DNA of 64,000 nucleotides. It comes from DASZVB01 sp035545855. GTDB lineage: Bacteria; Myxococcota_A; Polyangia; Polyangiales; Polyangiaceae. Below, piece by piece: positions 7,833 through 15,901 of the stretch. The stretch spans positions 20,225 through 84,224 of the forward strand of contig DASZXK010000206.1 of NCBI GenBank assembly GCA_035545855.1, read 5' to 3'. A model generated the notes under the pieces. That model was given only the letters and a program-made list of their open reading frames with translations, was not told where the DNA came from and made no database searches. Position numbers and translations under genes: made by a program. The first letter of the stretch is position 1; the number at the start of each line of letters is the position of its first letter.

Positions 7833-8876
7833 TCAGCCCACGACGTCGACGTCGGGCGCCGCGGACGCCTCCGTCGCGACGATTTCTCCGCCGACCCACG
7901 CGCGCTCTCCGGCCGCGCGGAGCGCCGTCATGGCGCGATCTTCGGCGCCCTTCGCGACGACCGCGACGAGGCCGACGCCGAGGTTGAAGGTCCGTCGCAT
8001 CTCGGCCTCCTCCACCGGGCCGCCCTTCGCGATGACCTGGAACACGGCCGGCCGCTCGTGATCCAGCCGCACCTTCGCCGAGACGCCCTTCGGCAGCACC
8101 CGCGGCAGGTTGCCGACGAGGCCGCCGCCGGTGACGTGGCAGAACGCTCGGAGATCCGACCCGAGCGCCGCGCCGAGCCCCGTCGCCGCATTGGTGTAGA
8201 TGCGCGTGGGGGTGAGGAGCTCGTCGGCGAGCGTCTTCCCGAACTCCGGGACGTGGGAGTCGAGGGCGATGCGCATCTCCGTCTCCAGGACGCGCCGCGC
8301 GAGCGAGTAACCGTTCGAGTGCAGCCCGGTGGAGGCGACGAAGATCAGCGAATCTCCGGCCTTCACCCGGCCCTTGCCGAGGACCTGCTTCCGCCCGACG
8401 ACGCCGACCGCGAAGCCGGCGAGGTCGTACTCGCCCTCGGGGTACATGCCCGGGAGCTCGGCGGTCTCTCCGCCGAGGAGCGCGGCGCCGCCGAGCCGGC
8501 AGCCGTCCGCGATGCCGGCGATGACCTTCTCCGCGACGTTCACGTCCAGCTTCCCGCACGCGAAGTAGTCGAGGAAAAAGAGCGGCTTCGCGCCCGTCGT
8601 CACGACGTCGTTCACGCACATCGCGACGAGGTCCTGGCCGATCGTCCCGTGCCGGCCCGTCGCGAACGCGACCTTGAGCTTCGTGCCGACGCCGTCCGTG
8701 CCGCTCACGAGGAGCGGCTCTTCCACGCCGCCGGGGAGCGCCGAGAGCGCCGCGAAGCCGCCCACGCCCTCGACGACGGTGTCGAGGTACGTGCTCCGCG
8801 CGATGGGCTTGATGCGCTCGACGAGCTCGTCGCCCGCGTCGATGTCGACCCCCGCCGCGCGATAGGTGATGGCCAT
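7833..8876 (-). CDS. purM: Phosphoribosylformylglycinamidine cyclo-ligase
   Basis: A 347-residue AIR synthetase (PurM), the fifth step of purine synthesis (FGAM to AIR, ATP-dependent). Hallmarks: ITYRAAGVDIDAGDELVERI near the N-terminus, SGTDGVGTKLKVAF, the DYFACGKLD segment, GGETAELPGMY and HVTGGGLVGNLPR. Length is normal. The ATG at 8876 gives MAITYRAAG. A GTG two codons earlier (8882), 3 bases after the thiO stop, is possible. It lies between thiO and purN in one operon, so purine and thiamine precursor synthesis (both draw on AIR) may be co-expressed. Confidence 0.96.
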   Translation of the reverse strand: MAITYRAAGVDIDAGDELVERIKPIARSTYLDTVVEGVGGFAALSALPGGVEEPLLVSGTDGVGTKLKVAFATGRHGTIGQDLVAMCVNDVVTTGAKPLFFLDYFACGKLDVNVAEKVIAGIADGCRLGGAALLGGETAELPGMYPEGEYDLAGFAVGVVGRKQVLGKGRVKAGDSLIFVASTGLHSNGYSLARRVLETEMRIALDSHVPEFGKTLADELLTPTRIYTNAATGLGAALGSDLRAFCHVTGGGLVGNLPRVLPKGVSAKVRLDHERPAVFQVIAKGGPVEEAEMRRTFNLGVGLVAVVAKGAEDRAMTALRAAGERAWVGGEIVATEASAAPDVDVVG

Positions 8877-8885
8877 GGGCACCGT

Positions 8886-10034
8886 TTAGTCCCGGTTTCG
8901 CCGGGCACGCAACGGGGCGCGGTTTTCGGCCGTTTCGAGCCGCTTCGCCGCGTACGGATCCACCGGCAAGGGCGGCGATTTCCCGAGCACGATCGCGCGG
9001 ATGATCTCCGCCGTGATGGGCGCGAGGAGGATCCCGTTCCGGTAGTGACCGGTCGCGAGCAGAAGCCCGGGGACGGCGCTCCGTCCGAGGAGCGGGAGCT
9101 CGTCCGCCGTGTACGGGCGGAAGCTCGACCAGCTCGCGCCGAACGTCGCGTCTCCGAGGGCGGGGACCAGCGTGACCGCCGCGTCCAGGAGATCCCGGAT
9201 GCCCCGCGCCGTCACCTCGCGGCGATAGCCCACGAACTCCACCGTCGCGCCGACGAGGATGCGTCCGTCGTCGCGCGGCACCAGGTAGCAGCGGGGTCCC
9301 GCGACGACGCGCGAGAGGACGGGCCGGGGGAGCTCGAGCTCGACCACCTGGCCTCGCGCCGGGATGACGGCGTCCTCCGGGAGCTTCGCGCCCGGCACGA
9401 GCGTCGACCAGCTCCCCGCCGCGAGCACGACCGTCTTGCCGCGATAGACCGTGCCGCTCTCCACCGCGACGCCCACGGCGCGGTCGTTCTCGGTGAGGAT
9501 CTCCTTCACGTACGCTCCCGACTCGAACCGCGCTCCCGCGCGTTCCGCCGCGACGTGGACGGCGCGGAAGAACTTCTTCGGGTCGATCCGCGCATCTTCC
9601 GGGAAGAACACCCCGCCCGGGCTCTTCGCGAGCGCAGGTTCGAGCTTCCGCACCTCCGCCGCGGAGAGGACGCGTCGCTTTCGGCCGGTCCCCTCCATCC
9701 ACGCGGTCTCCTTCGCGAGCGCGCGGAGGGAAGCGGCCGTCTCGGCGACGCGGAGCACGCCGCCCTCCCGGAATTCCACGTCGATGCCCGTCTGTCTCCC
9801 GAGGCGCCTCGCCCATGCGGCGTGCCTCGGGAGGCCCGCGCCGAGGAGCTCCGCGAGCGGGCCCGGTCCGTGCGCCTCGGCGCCGGCACCGAGGATCCCG
9901 GCCGCCGCGCTGGACGCTTCCGCCCCCGGGATGCTTTTTTCGAGCACCACGACGGAGCGTCCGGCCTCGGCGAGGACCCACGCGCACGCCGAGCCCATCA
10001 CGCCGCCGCCGATGACGACGACGTCCGCCGTCAC
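8886..10034 (-). CDS. thiO: Glycine oxidase ThiO (FAD)
   Basis: A DAO-family flavoenzyme of about 382 residues. ThiO oxidises glycine to iminoglycine for the thiazole ring of thiamine. Visible are the N-terminal ADVVVIGGGVMGSACAWVLA FAD motif, the ASSAAAGILG segment, PARGQVVELE, a RPYTADELPLLG region and the C-terminal GHYRNGILLAP signature. The frame opens at a GTG at 10076. I prefer the internal GTG at 10034 because an AAGG lies before it and the FAD motif then starts near residue 4. Other thi genes are not adjacent. Linkage to purM is notable, since the thiamine pyrimidine also branches from AIR. A different D-amino-acid oxidase specificity cannot be excluded. Confidence 0.85.
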   Translation of the reverse strand: MTADVVVIGGGVMGSACAWVLAEAGRSVVVLEKSIPGAEASSAAAGILGAGAEAHGPGPLAELLGAGLPRHAAWARRLGRQTGIDVEFREGGVLRVAETAASLRALAKETAWMEGTGRKRRVLSAAEVRKLEPALAKSPGGVFFPEDARIDPKKFFRAVHVAAERAGARFESGAYVKEILTENDRAVGVAVESGTVYRGKTVVLAAGSWSTLVPGAKLPEDAVIPARGQVVELELPRPVLSRVVAGPRCYLVPRDDGRILVGATVEFVGYRREVTARGIRDLLDAAVTLVPALGDATFGASWSSFRPYTADELPLLGRSAVPGLLLATGHYRNGILLAPITAEIIRAIVLGKSPPLPVDPYAAKRLETAENRAPLRARRNRD

Positions 10035-10113
10035 GACGCGCGGTCGACCCTTGCCGGAGGTTTTCGGGCGTCGCACGCGCGGGACGCTAGCATCGAATCC
10101 ACGGGAGCGCGGT

Positions 10114-10144
10114 TCACGCGCTCACGCGCTCACGCGCTCACGCG
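10114..10144. repeat. Short 8-bp tandem repeat
   Basis: Nearly four copies of CTCACGCG in direct tandem, the first lacking its leading C. The repeat overlaps the last codons and stop of the minus-strand membrane protein ending at 10138. It is a simple-sequence tract, probably from replication slippage, that could vary between strains and shift that protein's C-terminus. Confidence 0.8.
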
Positions 10145-10794
10145 GGTGACGGACGAAGCAATCGCGTGATCCCGAAGACGCCGAACGCCGAGAAGCCGAG
10201 GAAGAGCGCGATCACGCCGAGCGTCCACCGCGCGGTCGCCGGCGCTTCGCCGTCCACGAGGACCCATGCGCCCGACGGCCGTTCGCCGAGCGTCGCGAGC
10301 GCCTCGCCCACGGCGGAGAACCGGAGCCCCGCTTCGTCGAGCGGCACGAGGCGACCGACGAAGGAGTTCGGCGGCACGTAGTGCTCCGGCAGCTCGCTCC
10401 CCGGGACGCGAAGCTCGACGAAGAGCTTCGGGTTCCCCTCCGCGCGCACGAGCCGGAACCGATCGGGGTCGAGGGGCCGCCGGTACTCGACCGCCTGCGG
10501 CGCGAGCTCCCCCGCGGCGTGGACCCAGGTGTTCGCCGCGGACGGATCGAGCTGAACATTCGTCAGGGCACCGAGTTCCCGCGGGGGGCCGGACCACAGC
10601 GAATAGCGGGCGGGCGACACGAGGCCGACCGCGACGGCGATGGAGGCGACGGCGGTCGCGCCGAGCACCGCGAAGGTCGTCTTCCGCCAGGGGCGCCGCG
10701 GAGGCGGGAGCGCCTCGAGCTCCGGATCCAGCGGAGAACCCGCTCCGGCCTTTGCGCCGCCGGGTGACACCGAGGGTCCAGAAGCCTCTGCCAC
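10138..10794 (-). CDS. Bitopic membrane protein of unknown function
   Basis: About 218 residues starting at a GTG (10794) with GAAGG seven bases upstream. The plan is a Pro-rich cytoplasmic N-terminus, a first membrane segment near residues 40-60 (KTTFAVLGATAVASIAVAVG), an extracytoplasmic domain of about 115 residues, and a second membrane segment near the C-terminus (LGVIALFLGFSAFGVFGIT). The middle domain has a PPRELGAL start and a YVPPNSFVGRLVPLDEAGLRF stretch. I recognise no family. It heads the minus-strand series leading into thiO, and the coding signal (GC-rich third positions) is strong. The upstream frame extending to 11988 is not coding. Confidence 0.65.
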   Translation of the reverse strand: MAEASGPSVSPGGAKAGAGSPLDPELEALPPPRRPWRKTTFAVLGATAVASIAVAVGLVSPARYSLWSGPPRELGALTNVQLDPSAANTWVHAAGELAPQAVEYRRPLDPDRFRLVRAEGNPKLFVELRVPGSELPEHYVPPNSFVGRLVPLDEAGLRFSAVGEALATLGERPSGAWVLVDGEAPATARWTLGVIALFLGFSAFGVFGITRLLRPSPA

Positions 10795-10989
10795 GACACC
10801 TTCGACAGCCGGAATCGAGGAAAGTTCCCGCCCCGTCGTGGGGCGCACCCGCCGGCGCCGGGCCCCCGGGCCGAACCCGGACCTCCGAGGAGCGGCCGGA
10901 GGCCGCCCCGAGGCGGGACGAATGCCCCCAAATAAGCGCGTAGTTCTCGGCGGTTCTCTTCTCGGTTCTCGGGAGGGGACTTCGGGGGC

Positions 10990-10995
10990 TAGTAT
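10990..10995 (+). promoter_or_regulatory. Candidate -10 box (TAGTAT) for the zinc-ribbon membrane protein
   Basis: CTAGTATCGG lies 21 bases before the ATG at 11017. The same CTAG/TAGTAT pattern occurs close to other starts in the window. No clear -35 box is visible. A direct repeat of TTCTCGG (three copies, about 10944-10970) lies where a -35 or activator site would be. Confidence 0.35.
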
Positions 10996-11016
10996 CGGTT
11001 TTCTCTGGGAACCCGC

Positions 11017-11553
11017 ATGGCACAGCCGAAGCACGTCGTTTGCCCGTCTTGTGGCTTCAAGAACACTCTGCCCCTGCAGAACAACCGCTGCGTGTCGTGC
11101 GGCGCGAAGATCGAAGATCTGAAGCGCGCCCTCTCCCGCCAGGAAGAGCTCGAACGGCGCTACCAGCAGGAGGGCTTCAGCCCGTCCTGGTTCGGCATCG
11201 CGCTCGTCATCGTCTCGGTGCTGACGGCGGCCATCATCATGGGGCTCCCCATGGTCATCCCGCTCTTCGACTTCGAAGGCTCCGCGGGGATGCTCGTCTC
11301 CATCCCCGTGTGGTTCCTCGCGGGGATGCTCGTCGGGCTCATCTCGCCCGGACGCACGTTCATCGAACCGGTGATCGCGACGTTCCTGGTCGCCATGCCG
11401 ACGGCGTTCCTCCTCTACCAATCGCAGACGGTGAAGGCGATGCCCGCCTTCATGTACGTCCTCATGTCCGCGCTCGGCGTGCTCTTCACGCTCATCGGTT
11501 CCTACGTCGGCGAGCTCATCCAGATGGGCCCGGCGCCGAAGCCGAGCGAGTGA
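11017..11553 (+). CDS. Zinc-ribbon polytopic membrane protein
   Basis: A 178-residue protein. The N-terminus holds a zinc-ribbon with two Cys pairs, CPSCG at about 9-13 and CVSCG at about 27-31, followed by a charged helix (KRALSRQEELERRYQQE). Then come four predicted membrane segments, including FGIALVIVSVLTAAIIMGLP and a C-terminal MYVLMSALGVLFTLIG. This plan fits a small membrane sensor or assembly factor, but no family function is evident. Its stop overlaps the next gene's GTG start as GTGA, so the two are probably co-translated. Confidence 0.75.
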   Translation: MAQPKHVVCPSCGFKNTLPLQNNRCVSCGAKIEDLKRALSRQEELERRYQQEGFSPSWFGIALVIVSVLTAAIIMGLPMVIPLFDFEGSAGMLVSIPVWFLAGMLVGLISPGRTFIEPVIATFLVAMPTAFLLYQSQTVKAMPAFMYVLMSALGVLFTLIGSYVGELIQMGPAPKPSE

Positions 11554-11957
11554 GCCGGGCGCACGCGCTTGCCCTGAGCCTGCTCGCCTCGGCGTGCCAC
11601 GGCGAGCGGGACCAGGCCGTCCGCTCGGAGGCGGGGCGCGTCGCGGAGGCCGTCCGCAAGCTCCGCGAGGCGGACGGAGCCGCAAAGCGCCCGCTGCTCG
11701 TCGCGCTCGAACACGAGACGTGCACGGCGGAGGACGTCTGCGCCCTCCGGAAGACGTGCGCCGACGCCTACACGCTCCAGGTGACGGCGCTCGAGAGCGT
11801 CGCCGCCGTCCGCCACGCGAACGAGGACGGAAAGCCCCTCCCGCCCGAAGCCATGGCGCTGCTCGCGGAGGCGTCGGCGAAGCTCGAGGCGTCGAACGCG
11901 GCGACGAAGACGTGCGCCGACGTCGAAGGCGCGGCGCGACGGAAGCACGGCTTGTAG
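11550..11957 (+). CDS. Small predicted lipoprotein, Cys-containing
   Basis: A 135-residue protein starting at a GTG that overlaps the previous stop (GTGA). It has a short signal with lipobox LLASAC. The mature part is helical and Ala/Glu-rich, with several cysteines (HETCTAEDVCALRKTCADAY and a later KTCADVEG) that may form disulfides. No family recognised. Coupling to the zinc-ribbon membrane protein suggests a membrane complex. Confidence 0.65.
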   Translation: MSRAHALALSLLASACHGERDQAVRSEAGRVAEAVRKLREADGAAKRPLLVALEHETCTAEDVCALRKTCADAYTLQVTALESVAAVRHANEDGKPLPPEAMALLAEASAKLEASNAATKTCADVEGAARRKHGL

Positions 11958-12027
11958 GGCCTGCGTCGCTCCTGGCGTCGCGGCACACGCCCCGGGGGGG
12001 CGGCCTCTCCGCGTGAACCGCGGGCGC

Positions 12028-13476
12028 TCAGTGCGCGGACGGTGCCGGGGCCGCTGCCGCCTTCGGCGTGGGCTTCGGTTCGGGCGTTCCGGGCCTGGGC
12101 GGAGCCGCGCTCGGCGCGGGGGCGCCGCTTCCTGCCGGCGCTGCGCTTCCCGGCGGAGCCGCGCTCGGCGCGGGCGGCGTCCAGCCCTTGGCAGCGAAGA
12201 GGATCTTCCCGAAGCGCGACGCGCGGTGGAAGTTCCCCTGGCCGAGGATCGGCGACCAGGACTCGCCGCCGTTGTTCTCCATCGCGTAGAAGTTGAGACG
12301 CCAGGTCTGCCCGAGCTCCGGCGGCGTCTGCTTCGCCTTGTCGAACGACTTCCACGGGATCGCGACCTCCACGGCGTAGCCCGTGTCCTGATCGTCCTCC
12401 TTGTCCATCGTGCCCGTCACGACGACGGCGCTCTTCAGCTTCGCGCTCCACTCCTGGTGACCGAAGGGTCCGTCGGGCTCCTTCTTCGGCGTGTTGTAGG
12501 AGTCGAACTGGGAATCGAACACCAGGTTCTGCGGGTTCACCTGGATCTCGTAGTAGTCCTTGTTGTCCCCGTCGCCGTCCGGATCGACCATGATCTCCAC
12601 GGTGTCCTTCGTCCAGAGGTGCGGGTCCTTCTCGTCCTTCTTGAAGCCGCCGACGACGTTCTTGTCCTTCACGTCGAAGCCCACGTAGAGGTTCTGGTCG
12701 TCCCAGAGCACCTTCGCCGAGCCGGTCACGCTCGCGGAGGGGTTCGGTTGCCCCGTGCGGACGTCCACGAACGGTCCGGTGGAGGGCGCCGTCTTCCAGG
12801 CCTCGTCGTCGAGCTTCCCGTCGACGACGATCTTCTGGCCCTTCTCCATCTTGTCCACGCGGAGCTCGGGCACGCGCGTCGTCTGCGGATCGGGCGCGCC
12901 TCCCTCGACGCGGATCGTCGCGGCGATGCCGCGGTTGTCCCGCTCCTTCGGGCCGCTCACGATCGGGAGTCGTTCGTCCGCCTTCCACACGCCGGTGGTG
13001 ACGTTGATGGTCGCCGTCCGAACCTTCTTCGGGATCTGGAACTCCTGCGTGTCCACGTAGACCTTGCCGGCCTTCCAGGCGCTCGGGCCGAGGACCTGGT
13101 CGTGCTCCACGTACTTCCGGAGCGGACCCACGCTGTCGATGTTCAGGATGCGCTCGCCGGAGGCGTCCGTGACGTGCGTGAAGAGCTTCCAGCCGCCTTC
13201 CCCGAGCTCCTTGTCACAGCGCCAGTAGTTGGTGACCTTCACTCGATCGCCCGGCTTGATGGGAGTCGCGGGCTCCACCTTCGACGCGACGAGCGTGATC
13301 TTGTTGTCGTAGTTGACGCCCACGGGCCTGGCGTCCGCCGGCTCCTTGTCGAGCGTGAACGCCTTCAGCGCCTCCGTCTGATCCGGCGGCGGCGCGTCCT
13401 TCGCGCCTCCGACGCAGGCGGGTGAGAGCACGGCGAAGCTCGCCGAGAAGAGGACGGACAGTGTGCGGTTCTTCAT
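12028..13476 (-). CDS. Lipoprotein with CBM9/DOMON-like sugar-binding domain
   Basis: A 482-residue exported protein. The start is the ATG at 13476, preceded by GGAGGG. The signal ends in a lipobox (AVLSPAC). Residues about 30-190 form a domain also found alone in the next gene upstream. Residues about 205-410 resemble a carbohydrate-binding family 9-like/DOMON beta-sandwich: IVVDGKLDDEAWKTAP, an LYVGFDVKDKNV strand, DTVEIMVDPDGDGDN (probable Ca site), GYAVEVAIPWKSF and WRLNFYAMENNGGE. The tail is Pro/Ala-rich. CBM9-like domains bind sugars or haem at the cell surface. The ligand is unknown. It is the third gene of an ffh-lipoprotein-lipoprotein series. Confidence 0.8.
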   Translation of the reverse strand: MKNRTLSVLFSASFAVLSPACVGGAKDAPPPDQTEALKAFTLDKEPADARPVGVNYDNKITLVASKVEPATPIKPGDRVKVTNYWRCDKELGEGGWKLFTHVTDASGERILNIDSVGPLRKYVEHDQVLGPSAWKAGKVYVDTQEFQIPKKVRTATINVTTGVWKADERLPIVSGPKERDNRGIAATIRVEGGAPDPQTTRVPELRVDKMEKGQKIVVDGKLDDEAWKTAPSTGPFVDVRTGQPNPSASVTGSAKVLWDDQNLYVGFDVKDKNVVGGFKKDEKDPHLWTKDTVEIMVDPDGDGDNKDYYEIQVNPQNLVFDSQFDSYNTPKKEPDGPFGHQEWSAKLKSAVVVTGTMDKEDDQDTGYAVEVAIPWKSFDKAKQTPPELGQTWRLNFYAMENNGGESWSPILGQGNFHRASRFGKILFAAKGWTPPAPSAAPPGSAAPAGSGAPAPSAAPPRPGTPEPKPTPKAAAAPAPSAH

Positions 13477-13512
13477 GATTCCCTCCAAGCAGGTCAAATC
13501 TTCGAGCGCCCT

Positions 13513-14127
13513 TCAGCGCGGCTTTTCGTCCTTCGCGATCGGCTTCGGCGGGGCGGGGGGCCGTCTCGGCACTCCGGTCGCGAAGGAGGCGACGAGCGCC
13601 GCCTCGTGGCCGTTGGTCTGGCCGCTCACCACGGGGAGCCGCATGGCGTCGTGCCACACGCCGACGATGATTCCGACGCGCGGGGTGAGCTCGTCGGGCT
13701 TCGGCAGCTCGATCGTCTGCTTCTCCTGGTAGATCTTCCCGAGCTCCAGCGACGAAAGTCCGCCCTTCGTGCCCTCGAGCGCGGAGCGAAAGCCGCCCTC
13801 GTGATCGAAGTTCCGGAGCTGCCGTCCTTCGTCGTTCTCGATGTGAGTGAAGAGGCCCCAGCCGGGTTCGAGGCTGCCCGTCCGCTTCCAGTACAGCGTG
13901 AGCGTGACCTGCGAGCCCGGGGCCGCGGTACCCGAGGGCGAGACGGACGTTCCGACGATCTGCACCTTGCCGCCGAAGTCGAAGTTCGCCGAGCGAGCCT
14001 CTTCCGGCACGCCCCCGACGACGAAGGCCGACAGCTTCGCCGCGTCTTCCGGGGACCCGCCGGGCGCGCACCCTGCCGCGAGGGCGAGAACGACGATCGA
14101 AAATCCGAGCTCCCTCATCCTCATCAC
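13513..14127 (-). CDS. Lipoprotein sharing a domain with its CBM9-like neighbour
   Basis: About 204 residues with lipobox LALAAGC. After the Cys, the whole mature protein parallels the N-terminal domain of the downstream CBM9-like lipoprotein: an AFVVGG.PEEAR/AF.LDKEPADAR opening, a YWKR/YWRC strand, GW.LFTHI/V.D..GR, an N-D-x-x-G turn and a terminal GVW..RLPIVSG-like strand. The pair is a clear duplication. The start codons GTG 14127, ATG 14124 and ATG 14118 are crowded, and the first overlaps the ffh stop as GTGA. Function unknown. A beta-rich domain at the outer membrane is inferred. Confidence 0.75.
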   Translation of the reverse strand: MMRMRELGFSIVVLALAAGCAPGGSPEDAAKLSAFVVGGVPEEARSANFDFGGKVQIVGTSVSPSGTAAPGSQVTLTLYWKRTGSLEPGWGLFTHIENDEGRQLRNFDHEGGFRSALEGTKGGLSSLELGKIYQEKQTIELPKPDELTPRVGIIVGVWHDAMRLPVVSGQTNGHEAALVASFATGVPRRPPAPPKPIAKDEKPR

Positions 14128-15764
14128 TTCCCTCGGTTCTTCTTTCGCGAGGCGCGCTCGCGCTTTCGCTGGTTCTTCTTCGCGTTCTTCTCGGCCTGGG
14201 AGAGCTTTCGCATCTGCGGAGTCCCCGCGCCGGACGCTCCGGCGAGCCCGGGCATTCCCGGAAACCCCGGCATTCCGCCCATTCCAGGCATCCCGGGGAA
14301 TCCGGGCATTCCGCCCATCCCGGGCATTCCCGGCATTCCGGGCATGTTCTGCGGGAACTTGCCGCTCTTCATCGCGCGGCGGACGTTCCGCGCCATGTTC
14401 AGGTTCTTCAGGCCAGGGATGCGATCCAGAAGGCCTCCGCCTCCGCCGCCCATCCCCGTCATCATCTGCTGCATGAAGAGGAACTTCTGGACGAGCTCCG
14501 TCACCGCTTGCTCGGGGCTGCCGGAACCCTTCGCGATGCGCTTCACGCGGCCCGGTTCACGGACGAGCGCGTTCGGATCCAGCCGCTCCCCCTTCGTCAT
14601 CGACTGGATCATCGCCTCGATGCGAACGAGCTCCTGATCGTCCAGGTCCACCCCGGGCGGCATCATGTTGCCGAGGCCGGGGAGGCGTTCGACGAGATCC
14701 TTCAGGGACCCCATCTGCTTGATCATGCGGATCTGATTGAGGAAGTCGTCCAGGGAGAACTGGCCGGAGAGCATCCGGGCGGCGTCTTCTTCCGCCTTCT
14801 TCTGATCGACGACCTGCTCGAAGTCCTTCATCAGGCCGACGACGTCCCCCATTCCGAGGATCCGTCCGGCCATGCCTTCGGCGCGGAATTCTTCGAGCTT
14901 GTCCGTTCCTTCGCCGACGCCGGAGAAGACGACGGGCGCGCCCGTCACTTCCTTCACGCTGAGCGCCGCGCCGCCACGCGCGTCCCCGTCGAGCTTCGTC
15001 AGCACGACGCCGGTGACGCCGAGCCGCTCGTTGAAGGACGCGGCCGTTCGCACGGCGTCCTGCCCGATCATGGCGTCGATGACGAGGAAGACGTTCTCCG
15101 GCGAGATGGCGCTCTTGATGTCCGAGAGCTCCTGCATCAGGGGCTCGTCGATCGCGAGACGTCCGGCGGTGTCGTAGACGATGACGTCCCGGCCGAGGCG
15201 CTTCGCCTCGGCCTCGGCCGTCTTGCAGATCTCGAGGGGCGTCGCTCCGGCGACGTTCCAGACGGGCACGTCGATCTGCGCGCCCAGCACCTTGAGCTGC
15301 TCCACGGCGGCCGGACGCTGCATGTCGGCCGCGACGAGGAGAGGCGAGCGGCCCTCGGACGCGAGGAGCCGAGCGAGCTTGGCGGACGTGGTCGTCTTAC
15401 CGGAGCCCTGGAGACCGACCATCATGATGGCCGTCCGCTTCCCCTTGTCCGCGAAGTGGATGGGGTCGCCCTCGTGGCTCATCATGGCGACGAGCTCGTC
15501 GTGGCAGATCTTCACGAACTGATCGCCCGCGGAGACCTGGAACTTCTCTCCCCCGTGCTTCACCGTGGTGGCGAGCGTCTGCCCGAGCGCCTTTTCCTCC
15601 ACCCGCGCGAGGAACCGCTTCACGACGCCGAGCTCGACGTCCGCCTCTAGGAGGGACGCGCGCACTTCCTGGAGCGCCGCGCGAACGTTCTTCTCGTTCA
15701 GCTCGGTGAGCCCGGCGAGGCGATTCTGGGCTTCGCGAAACCCTCGTTTCAGAGCGTCGAACAC
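14124..15764 (-). CDS. ffh: Signal recognition particle protein Ffh with Gly-Met-Pro tail
   Basis: A 546-residue SRP54-type GTPase that binds signal peptides and 4.5S RNA and targets nascent membrane proteins to FtsY. N domain about 1-85; G domain with G1 GLQGSGKTTTSAKLA, DMQRPAAVEQL, DTAGR and TKLDGDARGG; C-terminal M domain rich in Met (FLFMQQMMTGMG, RIPGLKN). The start is GTG (15764). It is about 90 residues longer than typical Ffh because of a repeated GMPGMPGM/GFPGMPG tract and a Lys/Arg-rich end. The repeat probably extends the flexible Met-rich region that contacts signal peptides. It precedes two lipoprotein genes, the first overlapping its stop. Confidence 0.96.
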   Translation of the reverse strand: MFDALKRGFREAQNRLAGLTELNEKNVRAALQEVRASLLEADVELGVVKRFLARVEEKALGQTLATTVKHGGEKFQVSAGDQFVKICHDELVAMMSHEGDPIHFADKGKRTAIMMVGLQGSGKTTTSAKLARLLASEGRSPLLVAADMQRPAAVEQLKVLGAQIDVPVWNVAGATPLEICKTAEAEAKRLGRDVIVYDTAGRLAIDEPLMQELSDIKSAISPENVFLVIDAMIGQDAVRTAASFNERLGVTGVVLTKLDGDARGGAALSVKEVTGAPVVFSGVGEGTDKLEEFRAEGMAGRILGMGDVVGLMKDFEQVVDQKKAEEDAARMLSGQFSLDDFLNQIRMIKQMGSLKDLVERLPGLGNMMPPGVDLDDQELVRIEAMIQSMTKGERLDPNALVREPGRVKRIAKGSGSPEQAVTELVQKFLFMQQMMTGMGGGGGGLLDRIPGLKNLNMARNVRRAMKSGKFPQNMPGMPGMPGMGGMPGFPGMPGMGGMPGFPGMPGLAGASGAGTPQMRKLSQAEKNAKKNQRKRERASRKKNRGK

Positions 15765-15901
15765 CGCGGCCGCCTCTTACCACAAGGGACTCCCGAGAGG
15801 TCACCCCATTACCCGGAAAAGCTTTGAAAAATGGGTGTTTCGGGGGCCTCGGGAGGTGCGCCCCGCCGCGTGGGACGGGGTTCGGGGTACGCTCCCGTCC
15901 G

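Noticed and set aside
10114..10144. Possible CRISPR array
   Set aside because: Repeats are 8 bp in direct tandem with no spacers.
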